NCBI GenBank assembly: GCA_025890175.1
Contig: JANPYM010000008.1
Location: forward strand, 142,766-206,765
DNA length: 64,000 bases
Reading direction: 5' to 3'
DNA from: Ciborinia camelliae
Taxonomy: Eukaryota; Ascomycota; Leotiomycetes; Helotiales; Sclerotiniaceae
A program made the translations under genes and the position numbers. Below, one piece after another: positions 42,045-55,655 of this stretch (position 1 is the first letter of the stretch; each line of letters opens with the position of its first letter). The notes below the pieces were generated by a model. The model made no database searches and was not told the origin of the DNA. It worked only from the letters and a program-made list of their open reading frames with translations.

Positions 42045-44579
42045 TTTGAAACGAAGGAAGTTTTGCCTGAAGTGCAGGCGATTGATGAAAGAAGGTTGAG
42101 ATGATGATAAAAGAAGATCTACAGCAGCTCCCTCATTGATATATATATATACTCATTTTGTAAAACTTTTCAACAACCATTACTTGATGCAGCTTTGACT
42201 CCAATGAATTGCTTCTTTACATAGATTATGGATGACGAAACATATTCGTAGGACTAGCATAGTAGAGTATACTACCCTTGCCGTACTTGGACCGCGCTCT
42301 AGAGGATCTAGAAGGGGTTCTTCGACTAGGAGAGGTGAAGTCTGTAGAGCAATGAGGCTGAGTTGCCGACTGCTTTCTTGCAGTGAATGATATACAGTAC
42401 CGGTACATGTTTTTACATAAAAGTGTGACAATGACAATTATTCAACTTACTTGTCTTGAGCTTGTGGAAACGAAACCCCTTTCCTCAAGATTTTCTTTTT
42501 AGGAATAAAAATGCAAAGTGGTTCGGAGGCTATCAATGATCACTTAAGCCACATGGGCTGCAGTAGGTGTGGGTGGCTGGGTGGCTGATGATTTGTAGAC
42601 TCGATAGGTGGGTTAGCTTAACCAGCCACACCTTAACCTGCTTGACCTCCAAGCTGGGTATCTTAAACCCAAAATGGGGAACCATCACTCACCTGCATGC
42701 TACCAAGACCACCAAAACGTATAGAAATTGATAATTAAACCATGAAAGGTCAGCTTTCGTATACCAAATGACTTTTACCCCCTATTCTCAGGTCTCAAGC
42801 TCGTAATTAATAAATCTAATCCTAACCCGAACCGTTGCGATGCCGCGTGGTCACTCCATATCCATCGGTCCCGAAAATCCTAGTATCTCTTGTTAAGACA
42901 CAAGTAGACACAAGTGTGTCGAATGGGGATCGACATACAGTTCAAGACAAATTTTCCGAATCTTGTACCAAATTTGGATGTACCTATAAGCACATCCATA
43001 CCAAAGATGGACAATTAAAACATTCGTCTAATACCTGTAGTCAATAACTTTTTCATTATTGAATGATAGTTCATGAATCATGGTAACGGAAATAGGAAGC
43101 TTGCTTGGGGAAAGTATCGGTCGGGTATGGGAGTTGGGAAATGAATGTGGAAGATGGAAATTCAAGTCCATTCAATGCAGGAGATCTCGAGGCATTCGCA
43201 TTGGGAGTAGAAAGGTTTGATTGAGTTAGGGTTCATGGGGTGCCATGACATGTCATGTCATGGAAAGTAAGCCTCACTCGACATTGGATCCAGGCCTGAC
43301 GTTGCCTAGGGGGGTAAGTGCTTTCATCTGGGACATCTACTCTCCCCCTCTTTCCTAATATAAACTTTAGCTGACGTGCCATGCCATGCCATTTCATCCA
43401 CTATCAACAATAACACACAGAATCGTTGCATCTACCAGAACACTAGATCTTACCTGCTCGCACAAAGCATGTATGATGGCAAACGATTAACTTACCGAGG
43501 GAAGTGAATCAAGTAAAATCCACCAACCAATTGTTTCTTTGATTTTCATATATGAATGCCCTCGAATCCCAATCCCATCTCCTTCCTGCGGAGTGTGCCT
43601 TCATATAAATGTACAGTGATGTACTACATTTATCTATTATTTGAATCATCATGTTGATTCCTGTGTCGACGGGATGATTGCTTAAGAATAAGTTTACATG
43701 TACATTATATGAGATAGGTTACGATGAGCTGGGTTGAGCTGAATGTAACATTGAAGATTTGGGTATGCAACTCACCATTGAAAGTTCAAAGTCGCACAGT
43801 ACATACATACATACACATCTGAATTGCTCTACAATAGTCTCCCCGGAAAGGGGGCCAAAGGGGCTCCAAAAATAAAAAAACAGGCCTCACAAAAGAGAAA
43901 TATTATGCAAACCCAATACGATTGATCATTGACAAGCCCTATTAGATGATGTCACAAATACAATTTATGAAGCGGGAGTTCAAGAAGTCGATTCAAAATT
44001 ACATCCATCACCTAGCCTGCAAGTGATAAGAACCAGACTACCTAACTCTGGAACCTCCCCCCTCCCCACCCCCCAATTAGTGCGAGAAAAACACACACAC
44101 AGAGTGCAGTCAGCTCCTCTACTATGCTACGTATGCTAATTTGAAAGTAAACTAGGTAGCTAAAGCAAAACACACACCTATGATTGAATAACCAGCTGAT
44201 AACCCATCCCATTCCATTAAACTCCATCCATCCATCCATTCATTCATTCGCAGCGCGTGCTTTGCTTCAAGACAATCATGTAGGTACCTAGGTCCAACAC
44301 CTACAGAATCCAAACATCACATCACCTAAACTTCCCCTTCAATCCAAGATATGTATATGTATACAAGACGCGATCAATTCAATTTCCCGTACCAAGTTGC
44401 CAATCGCACAAGCACAACCTAGGTATTTCCATCCATGCATCCATCCTACGTAGCAAAAAATTAAGTTAGCGCACATCCAACCTACATTCCCCCCTTCCAA
44501 CCGAAAATGGCACTTACCACACTCACCCTCTCCCCTCCCCTCCCCTCCCCTCCCCTCCCCTCCACTCCCCTCCAGCCCC
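42045..44579. other. long intergenic stretch, no gene seen
   Basis: No supported gene in about 2.5 kb. Features are a TATATATATATA run before the carboxylesterase, a perfect 21-bp palindrome-like element at 43243-43263 (CCATGACATG, T, CATGTCATGG arms) and a CCCCT repeat near 44530-44575. The rest looks like unique non-coding DNA. Confidence 0.5.
44530..44576. repeat. CCCCT pentanucleotide repeat
   Basis: About nine units of TCCCC/CTCCC, slightly interrupted by CCACT. It lies immediately downstream of the stop codon of the 166-residue hypothetical gene and could affect its 3' UTR. Confidence 0.85.
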
Positions 44580-45353
44580 CTAACCTTCAACATCAACCCA
44601 ATCTTCCCGTTCCAAATCTAGATCAAGATCCAAATTTGCGCTGGGTCCACGAACTTCCATGGTTCTCTGTAAATCTTTAAAACTAATTCTCATCTGGAAC
44701 ATTGATCTCAATTCCGAATCTGTCGCTCCTGCTGCTTTATCTAGATTCCCAGAAGGAAGGGAGTTCGTTAGCTAGGTATTTAGGTAGGTATGTATATTCT
44801 GCGATGGAAATGTGTGAAATGAAAAGCGTGAAATGTGTGAAGAGAGGAATTCCATGAAAGAGTGAGTGAGGAGCCCATCCATCCTATCCCATCCCATCCC
44901 ATCAGCACATAAAAATATCGTCAGGTTTTTGCGATAACCAGCCAAAACTCCAAAGCTCCAAAGCTCCAAAACTCCAATACAACAAAACGCCAAAAAGACC
45001 ACAAGCAACCTACCTATCTCCACATGAAACCTCCTCGCAACCCTCTTAGCCACCTCTCTCTTCCTCCTAACCCTCCTCTCCTCCCCGACTTTCCATTCCC
45101 CAAGTTCCCTCTCCATCCTACATCTCTCAAATAGCCTCGCTCTCCTAAGCCTCCTCTCCTTTCTCGCTTCATCACTAGTGGGATTTCTGAATTTGCGTTC
45201 AAAAGCCACGCCATCCTCGTAACCTTTTTTGTAGCGGGCGGAATACTGGAACGAGAGGTTCTGGACCCTGTTGTGTTTTTCGGCGGCGATACCGTCGGAG
45301 AATCCTTCTTGGTAGTGGTTTGGTACTTTGGGGGGAGGTAAAGGGAATGCCAT
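44580..45353 (-). CDS. hypothetical basic protein, two exons
   Basis: Exon 1 (45353-45014) encodes MAFPLPPPKVPNHYQEGF followed by short repeats YQEGFSDGIAAEKHN and YKKGYEDGVAFERKF and a long Arg/Glu-rich helix (about residues 55-110). A GTAGGT..TCTAG intron leads to exon 2 (44740-44580), which adds DKAAGATDSELRSMFQMRIS and an acidic tail ending DWVDVEG. The total is 166 residues. Without splicing, the frame would instead run through the intron for 193 codons into unlikely sequence, so I prefer the spliced form. The two [YF]xxG[FY]xDGxAxE motifs resemble glycine-zipper-like or YxxGYxxG tandem motifs. I do not recognise a named family. Likely nuclear or cytosolic. Confidence 0.6.
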
Positions 45354-45604
45354 TTGGATTGGATTGGATCGTATGATAATGAGGATGGGTGGTTGGTGTT
45401 AGTGTTAGTGTGAGTTTGGAAGGATGGAATAGAATTGTTTTATGGGATCGCGACTGCTGTTTAGGGATGGGATTGGGTGATACTGGGTGTATGTCAAGGG
45501 GGGATATTTGTAGAGTTATGAAGATGTGGGTTTTATTGATATTGGATCGACCGTATGTGGGATCAGAGAATGTAGTTAATTCTGGGACTTTCGAATATTG
45601 AAAA

Positions 45605-45748
45605 ATGCGAAAGTGTGAATGTTCTATTGAATGGCACCATCCTAAAAGCAAACATAAACACCGTGCCGCTTTTTTGTGGGATGAAAAATTCACTGATGAT
45701 GCTGGTCACCCTTTGACCGAGGAGAAAGGCAAACCGAGCTTCGTGTGA
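45605..45748 (+). CDS. small ORF, 47 aa, Lys/His-rich
   Basis: Short frame starting MRKCECSIEWHHPKSKHKH and ending KGKPSFV. It looks more protein-like than the overlapping frames and is followed by another readable piece at about 45750-45900 (YQAGCQYFVDDSLVLVNC) without a clear splice link. It may be a relic of a larger gene. No domain is seen. Confidence 0.2.
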   Translation: MRKCECSIEWHHPKSKHKHRAAFLWDEKFTDDAGHPLTEEKGKPSFV

Positions 45749-46061
45749 AATTGGTGAATGTAAAATACCAGGCTGGATGTCAATATTTCGTCGATGATTC
45801 TCTAGTATTAGTAAATTGCCAACCCCCATCGAGGTTACTTTCATGGACGAAAAAAAGTATAAATTTAGGTATCGCGCAAGTAGTCCAGATGATAGCTCAG
45901 AGGTACTAATCACATCCAAGCCCAGCCCGCTCAACATACAAACAAGTCTTGAGATATCAGAGTTGAAAGTCTTTTATTTGCACTGTAATGTAGTCACCCA
46001 ACAGTGACTTGTATATGTTAGTGAGGTATATCATAATATACAGCAACCCATCCCTTCCCCT

Positions 46062-48301
<2,240 letters not shown>

Positions 48302-48740
48302 CTCGAAATGCTTCAAGTTCGCGTTCTACTCTCAGAGAGAGGTTGAGTGAAGCAATCTGATCAGAAAAAAATGACAAAATATTATAAGTTCATTCTTATC
48401 GTAATAACATCAATGATCACCCTTTTCACCTCAAAACTTATAAACTCATCAATTGGTGGACATAACATAAAGTTACTGGTACTGAACAAATAACAACTTG
48501 AAGGACAGGACAGGACAGGAGAGGATATGGATATGGATGGAGGATGGAGGATGGATCAGTAAAGTTCCTGGATCTCGGAAAAACTTTGTTCCTGGTTATT
48601 TTGTTTTTGGAAAAAAAAAGTTTTGTATCTTATCGAAGCTTCAAGGCTTCTTGAACATTTTCTTGCCCAATTCCATCTTCAAGAAACGCAATTGAGAATC
48701 CAATCCTTTACTAATAAACCATCTGGGAACTCAATTCAAG

Positions 48741-51700
48741 ATGGGAAAACATCGAAAGCCGACTAAACCTTCCGGCGCAAAGGTTCCATCAAAATCAAAT
48801 GAAGATATCCCCTCCTTCGACGAGAATGCTTTATCGGCATTAACTTCAAAAATTGAAAAAGGATTCGCAAAAGGCAATGCACCAAACAAGTCTGCAGAAT
48901 CTACCTCCAAATCCCCCAAACAAAACAAGACGAACAAGTCAACAAATTCTACAGATACAAAACAAAAATCTAAACCACAAGAATCTGGACGAGGAACGAA
49001 GAGAGATGCACAAGGCAATGCAAAAGGAAAACAGAATGGATCATCTAGTGGAGCGCCGAAGGCAGGAAGTGAAAGAGAGGTTTTATTACAAGAAATTTTG
49101 GCGTTGGGGGGAACAGAAGAAGATTTAGATCTTGTCCTCGATGCTCAATCTGATTCTGAGAATGAAGACGAAGGAAAATCAGCATCCACGGACAAGGGAT
49201 TTAAGAACGAGTTTGCCAAATTTGTAGCTGGCCTTGGGATTGAGGGACAAGCCCCTGGAGTGGAGGAAGATTCGGAAGTCGAGGATGAGATAGAGGAGGT
49301 CGAAGGCGATGATTGGGAGGAGGAAGGATCAGCATCGGAATCAGAATCAGAAGCCAGCGAACCTGAAGAGGCCCCTAAAGTGCCAGAGAAGGCGGTGGCC
49401 AAAGTTAAAGAGTCTGCGAAAGATCAAAATCGCCTGGTTAGTAACTCATTCTCTCTATTTTGAGTCCACTGACCGATTATAGATTTTTGAAGCTCGAGCA
49501 GATTGGCACGCCGTAGAACTCCCCGACCTTCCTTCGGCAGATTTCAGCGAGGCTGGACCATACCAAGAGTCAATCAAAAATCTCAAAGAATATGCTACAA
49601 GCCTTCTCGAAGCAGATAATAAACTTTATGCTTCAAAGCATCTTTCTGCGACTTCTTCCCATCGTTTCCTTGCCACTATTATGTCCTCCGGAACATTGTC
49701 CGATAAAGTCTCCGCCTTGACTTTGGTTGTTCAAGAATCACCAGTTCATACTACAAGATCATTCGAAAGTTTGTTGGATTTGGCAAAGAAGCGAAGTAGA
49801 GGACAAGCCGTGACAGCATTAGGAGCTATGAAGGATTTGTTGGGAGCTGGTGTTGTGCTTCCTGCGGACCGACGACTTCGAACATTTGTTTCTCAACCTG
49901 GACTCCTCGGTTCATTACAGGAAGATTCAACTGGTGTCTGGAGATCTGGGCAACCCCTACCAGGAAACATGACGAAAGCACATCTTATTTCATGGGCATT
50001 TGAAGATTGGCTCAAGGAGTCATACTTTGACATGCTCAAAATTTTAGAAGTGTGGTGCAACGATGAGGTCGAATATGCTCGTTCTAGAGCCGTCACTTAC
50101 GTCTACGAGCTGCTAAAGGAGAAACCAGAACAGGAATCTAACTTACTTCGATTATTGGTCAACAAACTTGGTGATCCAGATAAAAAGATTGCTTCTCGAG
50201 CATCGTATCTTCTCTTACAACTTCAAACCTCTCATCCCTTGATGAAACCAATCGTCGTCAACTCAATCGAAAACGAGCTGATATTACGACCTGGTCAGAG
50301 TTCACATGCCAAATATTATGCCATCAATACTCTCAACCAAACAATTCTTAGTTCAAAGGAGGAAGAGGTTGCGAAAAAGCTTCTAAGCATATACTTTGGT
50401 CTTTTCGTATCCCTTCTTAAGAAGCCCGAAGTCATCAAACCTACAGGCCCCAAGCTCAACAAAAAGGGAGAAATTCAAGGAGGTGGAGGTGCCATGGGAA
50501 AGAAAGCAAAGGAGAAGTTGACAGCAGAAGAGGAGGCAAAGCAAGCAAGTGAAGAGACAACAGAGAAGATGATCTCCGCTGTTTTGACCGGTGTCAATCG
50601 TGCATTCCCATTCACAAAGACTGATGATTTGACGTAAGTTTAATAATTTTATTTGCTGTAGACAATGCTGACTAGGTGTAGCCTCGAGAAACATATGGAT
50701 ACTTTGTTCCGAATCACACATTCATCCAATTTCAATACCAGTATTCAAGCTTTGATGTTGATTGAGCAATTATCAACAACAAAACATCTTGCTGTCGACC
50801 GATTCTACAGAACTCTTTACGAATCTTTACTCGATCCTCGTCTGGTCAATTCTTCAAAGCATGCACTATACCTCAATTTGCTTTACAGGGCTTTGAAGGC
50901 CGATGTCAATATCAAGCGTGTCAAGGCTTTTGCAAAGAGAATGTTACAGATTGTGACTCTCCATCAACCTCCATTCATCTGTGGTATTATCTATTTGATG
51001 AGGGAATTAGAGGCCACGTTCCCTGGACTCAAATCCCTTCTCAATGATCCTGAAGCGAACGATGAAGAGGAAGAGGAAGTATATCGCGATGTACCAGAAG
51101 ATGGAGAGACCACAGAGATCCAAGCTACAGAAGCTCCATCAAAACCCAAGGCAGATACATATGACGGAAAAAAGAGAGATCCAGAGCACAGTAATGCTGA
51201 CAAGAGCTGTCTATGGGAAACTGTAAGTTATTTCTCATCCATTGACAGAGCTCCACTAATAACCATAGATTCCTTTCTTGGTACATTTCCATCCCTCCGT
51301 ATCCCTATTTGCCGATCGACTTCTCAATGACGAAAAAATGCCACCTAAACCTGATCTTGCCTCACACACCTTAACCAATTTCTTAGATCGTTTCGTCTAC
51401 AGAAACGCAAAGGCCGCAGCTGGGGCACCAAAGGGAAGCTCCCTCATGCAATCTCTGGCTGGTGGATCAAGTCAAGGTATCCTTATATCCAACCGCGATT
51501 CCAAGGTTCAACAATCTGTCAATTCAGAAGCATTCTGGAGAAAGAAAGCAGAGGATGTTGCAGTTGACGAAGTCTTCTTCCACAAATACTTCAACCAAAT
51601 TGGAAAGGGTAAAGAGGCATCCAAGAAGAAGAAGAGTAAGAAGGGTGAAGATGGCGAAGAAGATGACGAGGATGATGAGGATGAGATTTGGCAAGCTTTG

Positions 51701-52129
51701 GTTGAAAGTAAGCCAGATATTGAGGGTCCAGAGTCTGATGATGATTTGGATATGGATGACTTTGATATGTCTGAGGATGATTCTGAAGGTGGTGTAGATA
51801 TTGAGGGATCGGATGAAGAAGTTGACATTGAAGGAGAAGACGAAGACGATGATATGCAAGATGCCGAGGAAGATGATGGAGAGGGCATCTTCTCGGAAGA
51901 AGATGATGACCTCAAGGGCAGCGATGATGAAGCAGGATCAGATATGGATGCATTATTCGAAGCTGAATTACAGAGAGCAAAGAGTCCAGAGCAGGAAGAG
52001 AAGAAAGAGACTAGCAGGAGCAAGAAGAGGAAGCTCAAGAATCTTCCTACATTCGCTAGTGCTGAAGACTATGCAGCTATGTTGGATAATGATGGAGATG
52101 AAGACATGGGGATGGGAAAGAGCAAATAG
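48741..52129 (+). CDS. MAK21: Mak21/Noc1 ribosome biogenesis protein (CBF/Mak21 family)
   Basis: Four exons (48741-49436, 49483-50633, 50682-51222, 51269-52129) join in frame for 1082 residues. The N-terminal ~230 residues are Lys/Ser- and then Glu/Asp-rich and disordered. The middle contains the HEAT-like Noc1 region (SWAFEDWLKESYFDMLKILE, SRASYLLLQLQTSHP, HAKYYAINTLNQTILSSKEEEVA). Exons 3-4 carry the CBF/Mak21 core (SSKHALYLNLLYRALKADVN, HQPPFICGIIYLMRELEATFPGL, IPFLVHFHPSVSLFADRLL). The C-terminus is a very acidic stretch followed by a basic KKRKLKNLPTF segment. The protein acts in the nucleolus in pre-60S particle assembly and export with Noc2. It is intact, with a conserved length near 1000 residues. 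Confidence 0.92.
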
Positions 52130-52522
52130 GGGAGTAATGTTGGATTGGTGAGAAAGGGGGGGACAGAAAGTGCGTGTAATACTGCGATGAGAGCTACCTA
52201 TGTAAAGATGTTGCCGGGAGTCAGTAAGAATATTTTGAGATAAATTCAAGCAGTTATACCCATAACAAAATATACAATTTGAAATCAAGTGAATTGATTG
52301 ATTGAAAATATCCTGGTCTCAACGCTAGTTTTCAATTCCCCTTTCACATGCCCATAATTTCCTGTTGCCACAGCATACCTAATCATTGTTAATCCCCAAT
52401 ACGCGCATTTCTGAATTTCAATGTCTGAACTCTAGCTTGTGCATTGAAACGACATGTTTGATATGACTGATCCGATGAATTGAGAGTGGAATATGATCCA
52501 TTCCATTCTCTTCCCTTCCTCT

Positions 52523-53028
52523 CTACTCATCAAACCAATTCAATTCATCATGCTCCCCAAAAATGGCCCTAAACATCTTTCCCTCCCCCCCTCCAACATC
52601 CGTCTCCTGCATATGTATACAATGAAGTTTCGCGGTGTCGGAATCTCCGGCGATGAATGCGCGGAACATGAAATATTGATGATCGGTTTCGGGGAGGAGG
52701 ACTTTGCCGAGAAGGTGGAGACCGTAGGCGCTCGTGGCGACGCGGACGGATTTGAGGGAGCGGGAATCGAAGGAGGTGAGGGTGTGGTCGGAGAGGTGGG
52801 AGATGGGGGCGAAGTATTGGGGTTCGTGTTCTGTGATGGGGGAGGATGGGGGTTAGTTGTGGTGGAGGGGGGAGGGGGGAGAGCAGAGGGCTTGGACGAA
52901 CTGTTGGTTTCATGGCGCAGATGTTGAAGTTTCTTCTTGAGTTCGGTTTCGATCTTGTTGAAGGCGATGATACTATCTTCCTTTGGGGGATGAGTAGGAC
53001 CGAGTTGGACGGTTTCTGCGGTGGCCAT
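52523..53028 (-). CDS. hypothetical protein, 144 aa, two exons
   Basis: Exon 1 is 53028-52902 and encodes MATAETVQLGPTHPPKEDS and an amphipathic helix (FNKIETELKKKLQHLRHETN). An intron of 71 nt follows (GTTCGT..CATCACAG, with CTAAC branch point). Exon 2, 52830-52523, encodes HEPQYFAPISHLSDHTLTSF, SVRVATSAYGLHLLGKVLLP, YFMFRAFIAGDSDTAKLHCI and ends DELNWFDE. Reading straight through instead gives a Pro/Ser/Thr-rich artefact, so splicing is needed to see the real product. The pattern of alternating beta strands is compact and globular. No family is recognised. It is convergent with the Mak21 gene (about 390 bp between stops) and divergent from the thioesterase gene. Confidence 0.6.
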
Positions 53029-53698
53029 GATGAACGGGTTGATGGTTTTGTGACTTGGTGGTTTGGGGTTATGTTTGTGCGTTTACTTTGTGAAAGGTAT
53101 GGAGTTGAAAATCCTTGGAGGTTGAATTGATACAAGATATGCAGTTACTATTATGAGGGGCTACAGTGAATATATAAGGTAGGTCAATCAGCTTGTGGGA
53201 AGAGGGTTCTTCTTAAGTAGCTGATTTGAGGTCAAACAGGGGGCACTCTAGCTGGAGATGCATAAAATGAGGGGTTTCCATGTCACTCAAAACAGGTGTT
53301 TACTTGCTTGGCTGGACCTGTCAATGGTTGTCAGTGTCAGCGTCACAAAATATACACGTTATTTTAGGGTATGATTGGAGGATATCTTGACCGAGAGTGA
53401 ACTTTTGAGACACAACGCGTGGAGTTCAAGATTTAAAAGGGGTTGACTAATAGGAGATGACGTCGCCATCACTTGTTGGATGATTGGATGTGCTACCAGA
53501 CGTTTCATCATAAATATAGATTTTCAAATGCGAATAGTGGCTAATGATTATGATTCCGATTGAGGATCTTCAATGCCCCATAGTCACCTAACCGTAATGC
53601 GAACTAAAGCAGGTACGATCAATACGTACCTAATTTTGCTAGTCTAACTTTATTAAGCAACTATTTCAATTGATAGCTGGGCTTGCTGACCTGCTAAA

Positions 53699-53716
53699 GA
53701 TAAGATAAGATAAGAT
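53699..53716. promoter_or_regulatory. triple GATAAG cluster (GATA-factor sites)
   Basis: Three overlapping copies of GATAAG in tandem, about 240 bp upstream of the thioesterase start and about 670 bp from the divergent 52.5-kb gene start. Fungal GATA factors (AreA/Nit2, SreA, white-collar types) bind HGATAR, and paired or clustered sites are the usual functional form. Which factor acts here is unknown. Confidence 0.4.
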
Positions 53717-53951
53717 TTCGGCCAAATATATCGCCGAACTCGGTGGGTCGGTCCGCCATCATCATCCTCGGCTTATTTGTGCTGCAGTAATAATTCCCGA
53801 GTTTTCTAGCCATCAGATAATACGGCGACGGACGAACTGCTTTGATCGTTGGCGTTTGTTATAATATATAAAATATCCTACTTGGATCTGCCTACTCTCA
53901 TTCTTTTTGTCAGCATGCAAAGATCGTAGCTTGTATTTAGTACAATTTCAG

Positions 53952-54972
53952 ATGTCTTTCACCCGTCAATTCTTGCAGCCGAGGGCTGGTATATATAGAG
54001 CCGCAACTCGCAGTTCAGGACTTGCACAATGTCGTGGAGCAGCGTCGAGGAACCCATCTCTGTTTTCTTCTTCCCGGACATTTACTTCAGCTCGTCGATT
54101 ATGCAATGCTGAGAGTTGGTTCTTTCTCATTCTCTCTTTAAAAGATTTCGCTAACTTGACACAGCTACAATTCCTACGCCTCCACCTCCACAGCCCTCCT
54201 TTCTCTGGCGAACTCTTACTTTCTTTGGAATAGCTATCGTCTTCACATCTGTTGGCTTCTCAATCGCCGCCTACCCTGCTTTCACAGCCGCCAATGCCAT
54301 CCTCAACCCCCCATCGGACGAGGAAACCCTCAAACTATACACACCAACCGATGCGAAGTCAATAGAAATCGAAGCCTATATAAACAACCATCCAATCGTG
54401 AAAGAACTCCGATCTCGACCCGAATTCAAGGAATCAAGACCACATATGAAAATCCCCGAATCACAACGAGGACATAATCTCACTGGTGGAACGTTGATGG
54501 GTCCCGGACGCGTTCAAGTACCACCATATGTATGGAGTGAAGCGGGCGGTAAATCTCTCGTATCGATTTCCTTCCTCGGGGGAGATCTATGCGGACACCC
54601 AAAAATTATACATGGAGGGTTTCTCGCGACGATGTTAGATGAGGGATTAGCAAGATGTTGTTTTGGCGCATTGCCAAATAAGATTGGCATGACGGCTACG
54701 CTGACGGTCAATTACCGAGCGCCCACACCTGCAGAGACGTTCGTGGTGTTGAGGGCGAAGACCACGAAGGTGGAGGGAAGAAAAGCGTGGGTTGAGGGGA
54801 GAATCGAGACTTTAGTTGCGGAGGGAGAGACGCCAAAGGTTTTATGCGAGGCGCATGCGTTATTTATTGAGCCTAGACAAGCCAAGGTGAGTTTTAAGGT
54901 TTCTAACAGACAGTCTCGCAATTGATGCTAATGAGTTTATAGACAATGGCTAGAATATACCCAGTTTCATAG
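53952..54972 (+). CDS. HotDog-fold thioesterase family protein, mitochondrial
   Basis: Three exons with introns at about 54115-54165 (GTTGGT..GACACAG) and 54889-54941. The N-terminus MSFTRQFLQPRAGIYRAATR.. is rich in Arg and Ser and lacks acids, like a mitochondrial presequence. It is followed by a TM segment FFGIAIVFTSVGFSIAAYPAF. The HotDog domain occupies the C-terminal half, with SISFLGGDLCGHPKIIHGGFLATMLDEGLARC (the HGG motif and catalytic Asp/Glu environment of PaaI/THEM4-type acyl-CoA thioesterases) and TATLTVNYRAPTPAETFVVLRA. The last exon adds TMARIYPVS. The protein is probably anchored in the inner mitochondrial membrane and hydrolyses acyl-CoA. An in-frame ATG 45 nt upstream exists but gives a less typical presequence. 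Confidence 0.85.
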
Positions 54973-55655
54973 AAGCAGCATCCTCGATTGAAGCACAGGA
55001 GGAGATATGAAAGTCCTCAGGTGGGTGCACACCCAAGGGTTCAGAGACTTTTTTTATATAATTAGATAAAAAGCGTGGTATCTAGATTCCCTTGTTGATT
55101 ACTTGTATAGAACGATATAATTTCATAACTACTCTAACCCAATATCAACTCACAATTCGAAACCTCCAAGACATCACCGAGTCTTCTATTTCTATTTTCC
55201 AGCCATTCCACCATGTGTAACATGTAACCGATCAATTGCGAGAAGTAAACCAGCACCCCCCTAAAATATACTCGAGAGATAACAAACACGTGATCCGGAT
55301 GCCCCACCATCCATCCATCCATCCGATTGCCAACTTTAGGTTTCAATCAATGTTTCCGTGTAATAATGCGGGGCAGGATTGCACCATCGGTAGCGGGTTA
55401 AAAGAAGGGGAGACGCTTGACTTGATAATGACGACGACCCATTGAATGCGATTGCGTGATTACTTTTCCTCACCTTTTTTTTTAATATCATTGTAATAAT
55501 TCCTTCACTTCTCACGACCTCGACCTTCCCTTCCGTTCCCTTCCATTCCTTTCTTCCAACATTCATCCCATATTTCTCTTTCTGATACATACATACATAC
55601 ATACGTACATATACCTACATACCTACACACATACATAAAAATCCAAATCGTCAAG

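Noticed and set aside
51508..52038. 176-codon Ser-rich minus-strand ORF
   Set aside because: It is the antisense of the acidic repeat region of Mak21.
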